Shown here piece after piece: positions 1 to 40,118 of a DNA stretch of 60,000 bases (positions are counted from its first letter, which is position 1; each line of letters opens with the position of its first letter). The DNA is taken from the NCBI RefSeq assembly GCF_032854445.1, contig NC_088305.1, positions 11,519,717 to 11,579,716 of the forward strand. Reading direction: 5' to 3'. The DNA comes from Liolophura sinensis. Taxonomy: Eukaryota > Mollusca > Polyplacophora > Chitonida > Chitonidae. The position numbers and the translations under genes are program-made. The notes below the pieces were generated by a model that searched no databases, was not told where the DNA came from, and worked only from the letters and a program-made list of their open reading frames with translations.

Positions 1-1735
1 CAGTACATATTATAATAAAAATTTTATTTATAATATAAATAAATGCATACGCGTGTGTATACATAACGACACAATGTTAAATTTAAAATAAGGTGTCTCA
101 CGATTCTTTCATGCATACATGTGCACTATACATGTGCACTATACATGAGCACTATACATGTGCACTATACATGAGCACTATACATGTGCACTATACATGA
201 GTACTATACATGAGCACTATACATGAGTACTATACATGTCCACTATACATGAGCACTATACATGAGTACTATACATGTGCACTATACATGAGCACTATAC
301 ATGAGTACTATACATGAGCACTATACATGAGCACTATACATGAGCACTATACATGATTAAACTGGTTAAAATTAAAAGCTACGGTATTGTGTAATGTTCA
401 CTGATATAGTATGAATATAGTTTACACAACATGTGTACATGCAAACTGACTGTTAAGAGTCACTTGGGATTTGAAGAACAAAATGCTATGCTTATTTTGG
501 GTGGCAGAATCCTCTTATATGTGAGCGTATTTCTGAAGGGCAATGAAAAGTACCTGTTTTGTACACGGTCTGTATACTGTCTACATGTACAAATACCTCA
601 GTGAATGTCCCATATGCTTTTAATATATATTTTGAACTGTGATGGGACAGGCTGGAAGTTGCACTGCATTGAGTGATGATATTTTATGGAAACCTGGAAG
701 TAATTGTTATGTTGGTGCAGGACCTAATTGCAAATCTCTAGCTTTATTAGAGGCAACATTTTTTGTCAGATGTACATGTATGACATCATTTTATCAATAA
801 TAAAATATTTTTGATTATAGCATAGCATCAACACATTTCAACGCAGCATGCATTGAAAGATTTTCCATACACTTAAAATTGGGACTTTGAAAATTAGTGC
901 CCGATTGATTAAAACAGGTTTAGGACTTAATACCAGATTTAAATTTAAGCCAAGTCTTCAGTTGTCTGTTTATCCTAAAAACAATTTTGAAAACATATAT
1001 TAAATATGAACTAAAACTGCAGCTGTTATATACATTGACTTTGGAGAAGGGCATTGGCTGCTGAGTTTGGCTAAAAATTTAAATATGAAATATGACTTAA
1101 TACAGGATTAGCTAATACACTTTTGAACAACCCCGCTGTGGTTCTTAAGTCATAAAAACAACCATTAAAAAAACATCTTTGCACATCAACAGGGTTTTTT
1201 TAATTTGCTTCACATTGTATTTATGAGCTGAATGTTTTCACATTTTTAAAACTGCTTAGTCTTTATACATGTGGATTACTACTTTATGCCTTGTGTTGTA
1301 AAATTTTCCTATCGTCTTTCTGTTCACAGATATTTGTTTTTACACAGCCAGCCAGTGAGATCCCCCTATCTGCTGTATGTGTAACATCAAGCTTGATAGA
1401 TGCCTCTGACTGTCAAGGGCTGATAAAAAGAAGTTGACAAACAGCACATGTGTGGATTAATAGCTGTAATGAAAATGAAGGGCTTGTGGAAATGTGATGA
1501 TTTCCTGTGTGGATGTACCCATGATGATGTGGATAGGCCAGGGTCGTGATGATTTGCAGAATGTCACCATGAGGGAGTAGTCAAAACTTGTGGTGGAGGA
1601 GGGAACCCTAGTACATCAATCAAAACTGGAACAAAAAATAATACATATATATATACATCGTGTATGCAGGGTTTTCTCAAAACAGCAAAAACTTTTGAGA
1701 AAAGGAAGAAGAAAACCATTGCAGAATAAAGGAAA
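1..1735. other. 5' flank of the HECW gene
   Basis: No coding exon is recognisable here. Apart from the minisatellite at about 118-355 the sequence is AT-rich and unstructured. The ATG at 1736 has an in-frame TAA two codons upstream, so any upstream exon would be 5' UTR. A possible 3' splice site (gcag, ending at 1724) lies 11 bases before the ATG, but its upstream tract is purine-rich, so a 5' UTR intron is only a possibility. No TATA box or initiator was convincing. Confidence 0.5.
118..355. repeat. 13-bp minisatellite, ACATGAGCACTAT
   Basis: About 18 tandem copies of a 13-bp unit alternate mainly between ACATGTGCACTAT and ACATGAGCACTAT/ACATGAGTACTAT. It lies about 1.4 kb upstream of the HECW start codon. 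Confidence 0.95.
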
Positions 1736-28675
<26,940 letters not shown>

Positions 28676-29394
28676 ATTCTTCAACAAACAGCATTGATCA
28701 GCATTCAAGTGAACAGTGTGGAATCTCATGTGCTTATCCTCCAGACTCGTGCAACAGTGTGAAAGTTCACATGCTCACAATCTAGTTGCTCACCTTGTGC
28801 TATTGTGCAGGTGAGCACAGTGTGTTGTAATGTCCTTTATTTTCAAACTTCTGTAGCGGTGTGCAAGGGACAATAATGGTGCAAATTAGATCAGTGTATC
28901 CATCATCAACAGAACTTCAGTGAGTAAGAATTGCTTTAACACGGGGAGGATTTGCTGTGTTGCTCCATTGGAAGTCATAGGATTCTTCTTGCTTGTCGTC
29001 CAACCTTGGGCAATGATATTGCAAGATATGTTACATTGTGGAAATTTGCAAGATGTTGCTTGTATTCCAATCAATTCAGGCAGGATTCCTTTTTGCAGAC
29101 ACTGCTTGTGGCTGGTGGTACAAATTTGTGTGTACGGTAATGTTTCCACTGATCTGAAAAGGAGGGTGTTCTCAAGACACCCTGCTGAGCCCTGCCGGTA
29201 AAATCCATAAGACTGGCCCTGTATGCAGACCATGTTTACAGAGACAAGAGGAAGTTACCCAGCAAGCATTTACATATAGGTGTGGAATTGGATTGATCTT
29301 GTTAAGAATGCATACAAGGTTAATTGTAGAAGTAAACAGGAAACCTTGTCCTAGAAGGCTAAAAGGCTGTGTGTACACTGTGGATGCCGGCTAC

Positions 29395-29770
29395 GTGAGC
29401 CAGAGAGTGTTTATGTGAGCCACTTTCTTCGGTAATGAGCTTTTATGTGCAAAAGTGGGCAGCTTTGTGCTTAAGTGTGCCACTGTATATAAAAGTGAGC
29501 CACTCTCTGCAGTAATGAGCCTTTGTGTGCAAAAGTGAGCAACTTTGTGCTTAAGTGTGCCACTGTATATAAAAGTGAGCCACTGTGCAGTAATGGGCCT
29601 TTGTGTGCAAAAGTGAGTAACTTTGTTTATGGTGAGTCAGTGGTGTGCCATTGGTTTCCCCACGGTGAACACCACAGGGTTGCCCATGGTGAACCTGTGG
29701 TGTGCCACTGTCTGCAAAAGTGAGCCACTGTCTACAAAAGTGAGCCACTGTGTAAGAAAGTGAGCCTCTT
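29395..29770. repeat. Nested minisatellite, AAAAGTGAGCCACTGTGTGC type
   Basis: A basic unit of about 17-20 bp (GTGAGCCACT, GTGTGCAAAA) is organised into a higher-order unit of about 80 bp repeated about three times (GTAATGAGCCTTTGTGTGC at about 29512 and neighbours). Its 3' part contains CATGGTGAACCTGTGGTGTG, shared with the array at 34920-35770. Confidence 0.85.
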
Positions 29771-30144
29771 TGATGGAGATAGGAGCTCAGATGTGTGCAG
29801 ATTGTTGGCTGAGTTGAGCAGAAAGTGAGCCATGGTATGAAGATCAAACTCTTGAATCCTTCACAAATGAAAAAGAAGAAAAGACAAGACAAAAAAAAAA
29901 AAAAAACGACAGAACAAAGCTGAAACAAGCTGATCCATTGTCGGGGTGAATTGTGATAACATGTGTACCCGGAATGTTAATAATCATTTCAATTATTTAT
30001 TCTGTTTATTGCCATTATTGTTATTATTATTATTATTACATAATGTGTTCACAAATTAACTGCTGCAGTGTCTTATTCTACTCTATTACTTTGTCTTGTT
30101 TTTGACTCGACTTTTGCTGTGACGGAAATCTGAGACCTATTTCA

Positions 30145-30326
30145 TGTATTTATTTATTTATTTGATTGGTGTTTTACCCTGTACTCAAGAATATTTCACT
30201 TACACGATGGCGGCCAGCATTATGGTGGGAGGAAACCTGTCAGAGCCCGGGGAAGGGAAAACTCACAATCATTCGCAGGTTGCTGACAGACCTTCCCACA
30301 TACAGCCGGAGACAAAGCAAGCATGA
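30145..30326 (-). mobile_element. SINE family A, 3' part
   Basis: Inverted tail and body (TTTATTTATTTGATTGGTG to CACATACAGCCGGAGAC) within the HECW downstream region. Confidence 0.85.
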
Positions 30327-32107
30327 TTTCATGTATTTAGACCAAAAGGTAGTTCTACAATGTAACAATGTACAGTCACCCCCTGTTAAAGAGCTTAAGT
30401 CATTCCCAAAACATACATGTATGTAAGTTTTGACGGTAGTTTTATTTTGAGACTTTTTTTGTAGGTACTCTTTAGACATGTTTTTGTTTGTGAGTTTTTC
30501 CGTTTTTTTTTGTTTCTTTCATTGTATTGTAGGGTTATTTTTTATGGATTGACCCTACCCTGCACTAACACTGCTGTAATAGTTGTTGTTTCATTATATC
30601 TCAAAAACCTCTACAGGTATTTCGTGACTGACGAATGATAAAAGCACTAGTGTGAGGTGCTGTATTATTTCTTGGATTCCTCAAAAACTGGAAAGTGCTG
30701 GAAAGTTTCACTTGTTTAAAAGGGCACTGGAATCTGAAATTTAACTTCCCAATTTCCCTAATTCCATGGACCTACATGTGCATGTAATTCTGAAAGAATG
30801 CGAGAAACTCCTAGGAATGTGTCAGTCTGCACTCATTACTGAACAGTTATTCCTGAGAGTGACTGCCCGGTAACATGGACATGATTGCAGTCACGTCTTA
30901 TGATATCCTGGTTCCAGGGCCTTACTCACATAACGTGCTATTTGCTATTGTTGTGATATTCATTGCGATGTGTTCATTGTGGTCTGAACAGTTTACTTGT
31001 CACAAGGAAAGCTCATCATGTCCTTATGGCTTTTTATACTTGCTGTACTCACTCATTGGATTTGTAATTTTCATTCCCTGAATTTTTTATGAATGAATGA
31101 ATGAAGAGTGGTGACAAATTTACAACCAGACTGATGTTTACCTGATACATGTATGTACATCAGATGTCTAAGTGGGGCGCATTCCCCAAAATACACACCC
31201 TATATGACCATAAATTTGTAAAAAGTTTCACCATCAAAACTATTATTTTGCGACGTGTGTTTGACTCTGAAAATGCACTTTTGTGGGCGAAATGTTAGGT
31301 CATTTAGTTCGTAGCCGTAGTGGAAAAAAAATGTACATGTACTTAAGCAAAATAATAACATGTATAAGCACATGTAGATCTGTACGTGTACATGTACATG
31401 TACTCACTTGGGTATACATACATAATTGTTTTTATTATGCACAAAAATACATGTACACATTGCATTGTGCATGTTCACAGTTCATGTGCAATATATGATG
31501 CTTTTGTGTACATTATGCATAGACTACAACTACGTGTAGATATATGCCTCTTAGCAGACCAACATAGACTGCATAGAGGTATGAAAGACACGTCGTACAT
31601 GTATGAAGAATTCATACATTTGCACAATTTGCCGTGTTGTGGATATTGGAGTACTCTAGTCAAGAATAACACGTCCTTCATTTTGCATTCTTCTTCATGA
31701 ACTGTGCTGTAATGTGTTGTGAAATCCTAGGCCTGTCGTGGTTCGCTTTTTGGGCCAGTTGTTATACACGATGCAAGAAATTGCTGGGGACAATCTCTGA
31801 TGGCGTAACTTGATGCAGTAATCCTGTCAGTGATTCGAGATTTTTAGCTCTTAAATGTTTTTAGAGCTTGTTTAATTTCATACTGTAAATTACATGTACA
31901 TCTTAACATGTATACGCACACTCCACAAACTTGTCAATAAATCTCTATTTCTGTGACAGTAACGTCTCCTTAGTTGGATATAGGAGAAGAATGAACAAGA
32001 AATTTACCACTACTGTTACACGTGTCGCATACCCACTGTACTTTGTTGCATCATTCATTAACTACATGTATAGGCGTACATAGAATCCCAGTAGCTCCAC
32101 TCTACAT

Positions 32108-32375
32108 ATACCCCGTTCACACGGCCATGGTCAAATTTAAGCCAGTTCAGTAACAGCAGTGTCATCACGAAAATGTGTATCTGGAACATTTAATCCAGTT
32201 ACCATTCACAGGGCAGAGATAAACTGGCTCAAAGCCATGATGCCAGCTGGAATAAATAAATCTAATTAAATGCCCCTGCTTTGCATTCACACGTACATGT
32301 ACGAACTCAAACTGGCTCAGAGTCACTTTGGCAAGTTAAACCTGCTTAGCTTTACCCATGTGAATGGGGTTATAG
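32108..32375. mobile_element. MITE-3, ~265 bp with 18-bp terminal inverted repeats
   Basis: Left end TATACCCCGTTCACACGG and the reverse complement of the right end TATAACCCCATTCACATGG match with few differences. The interior also shows inverted similarity (AAACTGGCTCAAAGCC against AAACTGGCTCAGAGTC). No coding capacity. Only one copy is seen here. Confidence 0.65.
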
Positions 32376-32629
32376 TTTTATAATCCCTCTTGAAGTTCAG
32401 AAGCTAGCCGATAATTAGATTGTGATCTAATATAACTTTTATAAAGTATGTATTTAATCTTAATTTCAAATCTTAAGAGAAGTAGCACCATGTCCAACCA
32501 CATCTGATCTGCATGGACAAACATGTAGTTTTCAGATTTTGTTTTAAAGTAGACAGGGAAGCGTTTTCAAATATGCTTAATGTAATTAAACCAAGTCAAG
32601 GAAAGTCTGGGTGGTTTTTTTCTTTGTTT

Positions 32630-32662
<33 letters not shown>

Positions 32663-34919
32663 GCAGAATTTTGAAAATCTAAAAATTTAGCTAGCAATAG
32701 ATGAAACCTGTACGCATGTTTTTTTTCTACGTGCGCACTTTTGTACTTCTTTAGATAAGATTGGTAGTTTCCATTTCCCCCTCACAGAGATTTTTATCAG
32801 ATCAAGCAAGAATAAAAGACTGCATACTGTATGTTCAAAGTAATCAGTTAAAAGGGTCTTGAAAATTCATGAGGGAAATGTTCAAATGTTATTTGTAAAA
32901 TTTAAAACATCTGCGCTTTACGAATGGAACAGACACCTAAAAGCACTATTTTCTAGGAGCATTGTAAGTATAAGGGCCTTTCATTAATATCATATTTCTT
33001 ATAAACTTTTAGTTTATGTACACTATTCAACAGTTACTGATGACACTGAGGTGCTCCCAGGTGAACGACCACGGTCTTATGTGTTGTGTTTTGAAATCCC
33101 AATTCTCCTTTGATAATGTACGTCTATGTCATAATTCATAGATCAACTCTGTGATAAACTGTTCATTGCAATGCTATTTTGCTAAGTGTGGCTTTTAGCG
33201 AACTCCGCTTTTTTTTGTGTTTGCTTCATATACTGATAAAGAGAAAATGTTACGGTCCATTTTTCTGTATGAAAGGTTGTGATATTGTAAACATTGATAT
33301 TTGTACTGAATGTTTTTTCTTTTAGCATGCACAGTTCTCTGTATATTTGTATGCCTGTCCAACCATACCAGACATTATCACCTGTAGTGGAGTTCACCTT
33401 CATAAGTGGTAATTAAAACAGGGAAAGGTGTTTCTCTTAATTAACTCTGCTACTGTCTTGAAAGTAAATGTCCCTGGCCGATTCTGCAAAACCATTTATG
33501 ACTTAATTACATGTAAGTCAAAATTTTAAAAGTTTGTCATAGTGCTTAGCTTTTGGAATTTTTAAGATCTTAAGATCACATTTATGAGCTGATGAGAGTT
33601 TTAATTTATAAAGCTCAAAGTTAGCTTTAAAATCATGTTTCAGATTTTGGCTTGAGTCAGTATTTGTTTTATGGAATTGTAACTTGATTGAAGAGGGCAA
33701 CTATAAAATTCTTCTATTCACTGAGACAGCCACATTTTGATTGTGTAGCCTTGCTTATGGCAATTAAGGTAAGGAATTGGACACATCCCTTTTCTTACGG
33801 ATGAGAAGATCTGGGTTTCCCCCCACCCCCCGAGATGGGTATTCCCCGAGATCTAATTGCAGTTTCACCAAGGTGTGGTTGCAGTATTGCCCAAGTGGCA
33901 TAAAGCCATAATCAGTTATTCATTCGTGAATTTTAAATGTTGTTGAACTTAGTTTTTTTGAGTTCACGCAACATACATGTACTAATTAAAATTAAATTCA
34001 GTCATTGTAAAAATTAAAGTATATTTTGTGTATGTATTTGTATATGATGTATCAAAGTTTGAAGTGTTCTGTCGTGTTTGTGTTCTCACAGATCTCATAA
34101 TAAGGAAATTCAGGCCTGTTTGGTTTCAGGTAAAATACAACACAGTCAGTCACTCCAATACCTGGCGAAGGTTAAGGCTTTAAAACAGTTGTTAATGGTC
34201 ATTGATTCTTTATGTTGCAAAGGCTCAATATTGTAAATCTTCAACCTTTTTGATCCCTTCAAGCACTTTGTGGAGTAAAATTTATGCATAGTCATTATGA
34301 AAATGATGATAAAAAAATTTAGTTTGTGTCTTTAAAGATATAAGCTTCATAAAATATGTTCAAATTATTTCTGTATTTCCCATAGTTCTCTCAGAATATT
34401 TCAAAACTTGGTTACAGAGGCAGTTGAAAATGATGAAGAATTAGGGTAGTGTTGTGCATGACTAGATACTTTGATTTGTTTGTGTTGCCAATTTGGAAAA
34501 CTGAAGGTTCATGTCTTTGGAACCATGAGTTATGATTACAAAAAATTCTAATAAATAAGTCTTCCATGCTAGTCCTTTGAAAGAGCAAAATAAAGTTACT
34601 AATCCCAGTAAGTTAGTTCACTTTCAATTTTCAAGAACAATTAAGCAAGTTTGTTAAATTTCTTCCAAAGTTTGCTTTCTTACATAATTAAACGTAACAG
34701 GTAAAGTCCTGGAGCATCTTGTACAAAGCTATCTTAGGCTCAGCTGATTGTAAGTACCATGGCAACATATGGTTTTAACCTGTCACCATGGTAGGTACAA
34801 TCAATTTACCCTACAATCGCTTTGTGCAAGCTGCCCCAGGGCATTATCAACTAAAGGATTTCCGAAGGTGTTAACTGTTTCAGTACTTAAACCAGTGATT
34901 TTCAAATGGTGTGCATGTG

Positions 34920-35775
34920 AGTTGCCCAAGTTGAGTTTTTGGTGTTCCAGTGGTTTGCTCATGGTAAAGAGTGTGGTGTGCCAGTGGTTTCCCCATGGCG
35001 TGATAGTAGTTTCCCCATGGTGAACCTGTGGTGTGACAGTGGTTTACCAATGCTGAGATAGTGGTTTCCCTGTGGTGGGCCACTGGTTTGGTTATGGTGA
35101 GCCAGTGGTATGCTACTGGTTTCCCCATGGTAAACCTGTGGTGTGCCACAGGTATGCTCAGGGTGAGCCAGTGGTTTGCCCATGTTGTGCCAGGAGTTTC
35201 TCCATGGTCAGTCTGTGGTGGGAGAGTGATTTGCCTGTGGTGAGTGAGTGGTTCCCCCATGATGAACCTGTGCTTTTCCATGAGTATGCCCATGGTGAGC
35301 CAGTGGTTTGCCTATGGTGAACCTGTGGTGTGCCACTGGTTTGATTATGGTGTGCCAGTAGTTTCTCCATGGTGAACCTGTTGTTTGCCCGTGGTGACCT
35401 GTGGTTTGCCCATGGTGAACCTGTGGTGTGCCACTGTTGCTTATGGTGAGCCAGTGGTTTCCCCATGGTGATCGTATTGTGTGACAGTGGTTTCCCAATG
35501 GTGCGACAGTGGTTTCCCCATGGTGTGCCAGTGGTTTCCCCATGGTGAACCTGTGGTGGGACCTTGGTTTGCCCATGGTTAGCTAGTGGTTTGCCCATGG
35601 TTTGCTTATAGTGAGTGTGGTGTGCCACTGCTTTGCTTATGGTCAGACAGCGGTTTCCCCATGGTGAGCCTATGGTGGGCCATGGGTATGCCCATGGTGA
35701 GCCAGTGGTGTACCTGTGGTTTTCCTGTGATGAATCTGTGACGTGCTACTGGTTTGCCCATGCCTACTGGTTTTT
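34920..35775. repeat. 17-18-bp CCATGGTGAACCTGTGGT minisatellite
   Basis: About 45 diverged units with CCATGGTGA, CCAGTGGTTT and CCTGTGGTG blocks. The units lack stop codons in several frames, so reading frames of up to about 156 codons appear on both strands. These are repeat artefacts. Confidence 0.9.
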
Positions 35776-36997
35776 TTGTTGCTACATGAATTTTTTTTTC
35801 TCTGTCAGCAGCAGAGTTTTGAGAAGGGTCGTTAGTGTAATTTGCCGATTCATGTGGGTGCTTTTTGTCTGTCACACTGTCTCCTACATGGTTGTCACTT
35901 TGGCTGTGCTGGTTTCACAGGCTTGCTCGTTTTCTTACAGATGTTGCAGTAAATTTGCTACAATGTTTTAAGCGCCAGTTGTTATGGATTACTCTGTCTC
36001 CTACGTGGAAAGAAAGTGAAAATGAGTTTTAAATGGGTGGAGAAGTTTTTAAGACAGATACGAACATATTTTCTTAATTATAATATAGATATTTGTGAAA
36101 GTAACGTTTCCGGTGACAATCCACGTCTAATTATTTGGCACATTTCTGAGAAGGAGTTTTGTTTTTAATACATGTACTTCCTTTTCATGAAACAGTACAG
36201 AATTCTTCTCTACGAAGGTAGTTTTAGGGCCTCTGAATAATGATTCAGCCAAACAACCGACAAAGCTGCCTTAACCGTGGTTATGTGGTCATCATAAAAA
36301 CTGTATTCTACAAAATTAACCTTAGACCTTTTCGTATGAAATCACACCTAGAAACATAGATCAGAGCACACGGACCAAGCAAAGTAATTGCCTTCCCAAG
36401 CCAAGCACTCCATACTGTTGGGACATAGGTGACCATACCAAGCCAACTAACTCGACGATATCATGTTATTTAGTATGTGACCTCCATTTCATAACACTGA
36501 AGATTTTGTGTGACACCACAAATGTCCAGTGTTTCTTGTTCAGTCACTCGTGTATAGATCTCATAAGTTAAAGTATACCTGTTTTTAATATGGATTTTCA
36601 TGATTCAAATGTGAATGTTTTTATGTATAACGTGTAATCACGTGTATACAGAATTGTGTACTAGATATTTTACCTCTGTCTTAAAAGCCCCAATGTTAAG
36701 TCGCCAAGTATCGTGTAAAGCCAGTGTACTTAAAGCTGTAGTTATGATATTTGGGAGTTTTGTATTGCACTAGCAGACCAGTTAGTGCAAGTGCACCTGA
36801 GAGTGTAAAAAAAAAAATGATTGTACAAGTAGATGATGATCACAACCGTTATATCTGTACATTTGCAGGAATGATAGGCAAGATAAATACCAATGACGAA
36901 AAAAGAAAGAAAAAAAAACAACAAACTTTATACAGTATTGTCTGCCTACATATTACTATAAATAAATACAAATATAAATAAATATATATATCTGTAA

Positions 36998-37003
36998 AAT
37001 AAA
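36998..37003 (+). terminator. Candidate polyadenylation signal AATAAA for HECW
   Basis: AATAAA lies about 20 bases before an A-rich CTAAAAC that could be the cleavage site. A GT-rich stretch with TGTGCTTGTCGTT follows. The layout is that of a strong metazoan poly(A) site. The link to HECW is inferred from strand and the absence of another gene. Confidence 0.4.
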
Positions 37004-38324
37004 GGAGATTTGTACAATGCTAAAACCTGTGCTTGTCGTTCATGAGTTTTTCGTCAGGGTTATTTTACGAGCCCACTGCGCTGATGTGAGGTGAGGGGAC
37101 GGGTGGTGGTTAAGGTTTGTTAAGGTGCTTACCTTTCAGTCCAAAGGTCAAACATGGGTCTACCCTAAATGATCATAATTTTCGTCCATGACTAACTTGC
37201 CTTTTTATCCTGAGTCTTAAAGTACTATTGATTTTAGTAAGGTGTTTTGAGGTTTGCTTTGAACATTGGATGATACTTTCAGCTCCGAAAATAATATTTT
37301 GTGATATTTATTTGCCTCTAAAAATGTACTTTTGTGGGCAAAACTTTAGGTCATTTAGGGTAATCCCATTCTCAATAGGACCGGAACTTGCTGGATTTTC
37401 CACTGCCATTGTTCTCTGGATCTTGATGGCAGTAAAGGACTGACGGTTCTCGTCGGTGTGGCCTTCCACGAGGGTCGCTGCGTACCACATGCTTTCCACC
37501 AGTATGGCAGAGGCTATAAGCCTACATGCGAGAGTGCGCCAGTAACTCGCCAGAAACTCGCCAGTGGTTATGGTTCTGTGGTTTGTTCTGGTGAATCTTA
37601 TTTCCTCTACGCACAAGTCTAGCCGCCGTTACGAAAAAGTCTGAACACGTGAAGCTGAACACGTGATAATTTTGTTCCTTTCTCGCTTGGTGCTTAGGGT
37701 GAAATCCAATGCTTGTTGGTCAGTTATGATGTGAGGCATCATGTCTGGCATCTTAGCAAGCGTTCCAGCGAAGTAGCACTGCTGAAGGCATTTTTGTAAT
37801 AAATGCTAGTTTTGAAATAAGTTCCTCTTGGAGTCCGATGGAGAGTTCGAAGGAAACGATGACTCTTCGCATTGGTGAAGGATCGCCAAATCCATAACAA
37901 AATTCCAGAAAGTTTCTTCTGTGCAAAGTGCTTTGCTTGCGGTCAACTTATTTGTGGAACTTCGAAGATTCATGTGGATGTATATGCACTAGGCACTGTA
38001 TTTGTAGTGTTCCGATCATCTGCTTCATTCACCACGACAGAACATTCAAGCCTATCCAATAACGGTAGGCTACGGACCTGTGCATGAAGGGAGTAGTCAT
38101 CTGTACTATCAAACCCGCCTCAGATAGTTGATTTCAGGACCTTCGTCCTCTGACCTTTGTCACTTTATGATTAAACAAATCAGAAACCGCGTAGAACTTT
38201 TCTGCACAGGAATAAAGTTGTAACAAAAAACATATTTTTTTATTAGAAGTAATTATCCAGTTGATATGATAAGAGAGAGGATTGTCCTACAAACTATCCT
38301 CAGACCGCATTGGTCTACTTGAAG

Positions 38325-38530
38325 TTTACCTTGCCAAATGTCATTGCTTGTACGGCCTTGCTGACAAGAAGCGGTTCGTGGCGCTATTGTGGCTCTTGAC
38401 GTATATTCTATACGTTCAATGAAGACCACTTGTCTTACCCCAATATTGGGTGTACATCTGCACACTTGGTATGTACATCTGGGTGTTGCTGTGGTAACGC
38501 ATTCTGGGATGTGGCACACAAGCTTCACCA
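38325..38530 (+). mobile_element. SINE family C, diverged
   Basis: CATTGCTTGTACGGCC, GACAAGAAGCGGTTCGTGGCG, GAAGACCACTTGTCTTAC and GTGTACATCTGCACAC are in the same order as in the 57590 copy. Confidence 0.6.
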
Positions 38531-38823
38531 TGCTGAAAAGAGACGAACATATCATCGACGCATGGATTGCGCGCAAGCTTCATGGCAGTGACCAAACGCC
38601 ATATGGTGGCTGGCCTGATAGTTCCGTAGTCAATAACGAACTTCGTCAACTGAGGGAAGTGTAAATGCATTGTCTGTGGCTAGCAATGAATCAACAATGC
38701 TGTGCCCACGCAGCTGAAAGGCTATACTTATTTTGTCTCTACAATGTAGACAGCCAAAGCTGCGGTAAAAACATGTAGGTAATGTTTTATAAATATCCTA
38801 ATAAAAATAAACTTATTCGGCCA

Positions 38824-39043
38824 TAGACCTCCGTGGCTTAGGCGGTCGCTGTGAGTTCAAATCCAGCCCATGCCAGCTTCCTCTCCGGCCGTACGTGGGA
38901 ACGTCTGCTATAGTAACCTGCGGATGGTCGTGGGTTTCCCCCGGGCTCTGCTCGATTTCCTCCCACCATAATGCTGGCCGCCGTCGTATAAGTGAAATAT
39001 TCTTGAGAACGGCGTAAAACACCAATCAAATAAATAAATAAAT
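38824..39043 (+). mobile_element. SINE family A, with internal head deletion
   Basis: Head CCTCCGTGGCTTAGGCGG is joined directly to the box B region (CTGTGAGTTCAAATCC), then complete body and AAATAAATAAATAAATT tail. It abuts the right half of a MITE-2. Confidence 0.85.
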
Positions 39044-39045
39044 TA

Positions 39046-39163
39046 TGTTGTTATATTTAGCAGAATAATCTGTTGCATTAACAGAATACATTTTTAGACT
39101 AGCATCACTCAGACAACAGACTTTCTGTTAAAATTAACAGATTAATTTTTGAGTGTATAACTT
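39046..39163. mobile_element. MITE-2, right half
   Basis: Contains CATCACTCAGACAACAGACT and TTCTGTTAAAATTAACAG and ends TTTTTGAGTGTA, the right terminal repeat of MITE-2. The left half is absent, with a SINE in its place. Confidence 0.7.
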
Positions 39164-39526
39164 TGCTTTGAAAGGCTGGAACTTTGATTGATCACCGAAA
39201 ATATAAATATTTAAAAACTTGTTCCTCTTTTCACTCCAAGCTGCAAACGTTCACAAAGCTTTATTCTTTGAAATCGTGCTGGTGTGGTCTACAAAGCCAG
39301 TCCGATTATCCATCTTAGACGTGACGACGTCCAGGAAAGTATTAAGCCACGACAATTGCTGATGGAAATATCCAAGATGTCTGTATGCATGAATTCACTC
39401 TTGCATTGTTTTAATGTGTTTGTATATTAAATATCATGACAACACAGCATTTTGAATCATTCTAGACTAGATACGTCTAATAAATTGCATTTAACATCAC
39501 TACATTTTAAAAACCCAACCCTGCAT

Positions 39527-39765
39527 GAGCCATGGTGCTTGAGGCGTGTGATTGTCGTCGCAGTTCTGGGTTTACTCTTTTTATATTAATATGATCAATG
39601 GGGTCGAGTGTTCGAATCCAGCCCTCGCTTTGTCGGCTGCGGATTTAAGTCAAGAGGTTTATCGAGTATAAAAGGTGAAGGTCGGTGGTTTACTCAGGGC
39701 ACTCCGGTTTCCTCCAACACTAAACCTGGCTATCGTCTTTTAAGTAAAACAAACCTTCAGCAATA
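39527..39765 (+). mobile_element. SINE family D
   Basis: A tRNA-like head with a good box B (GAGTGTTCGAATCC) is followed by GCGGATTTAAGTCAAGAGG, AAGGTCGGTGGTTTACTC and CCGGTTTCCTCCAACACTAA. It is related to the 3' body of family C. Confidence 0.65.
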
Positions 39766-40118
39766 CGTTTAAAACAATGGAAAGAAATCGAATATTTACC
39801 AACTGACCAATTATATCCATATGCGTGTAACTGGGAAACCATATAGCATTGAATTTACAAACAGGTCTGTCGATTCAATGCCTTGTCCATAATCAGGATT
39901 CTGCTGGTGGAACTATCATTGATCAGTCATGGGGTAGCCGCAGGTGTGTGGCTCAGCTAATCTGACGATGTCGTAACGAACCTGTTCGTCAGGTTGGTAC
40001 ATTGTTCAATCAGGTGTCAGCTTCTTTCGTGGAGACCCGAGACTGCTTGCACAATAATCTATATTTTTGACATATATTTTGTTGTGAATGCTTGCCCATT
40101 GCTACCGGTAATTTCGTA

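Noticed and set aside
35158-35628. A 156-codon reading frame on the - strand (and others of 122-137 codons nearby)
   Set aside because: It lies wholly inside the 17-18-bp minisatellite whose unit lacks stops. The translation is only repeated GKPLAHH-type units.
37308-37616. 102-codon frame on the - strand
   Set aside because: Not recognised as any family, no supporting splice sites or neighbours, and it overlaps the dispersed repeat at 37290-37361.
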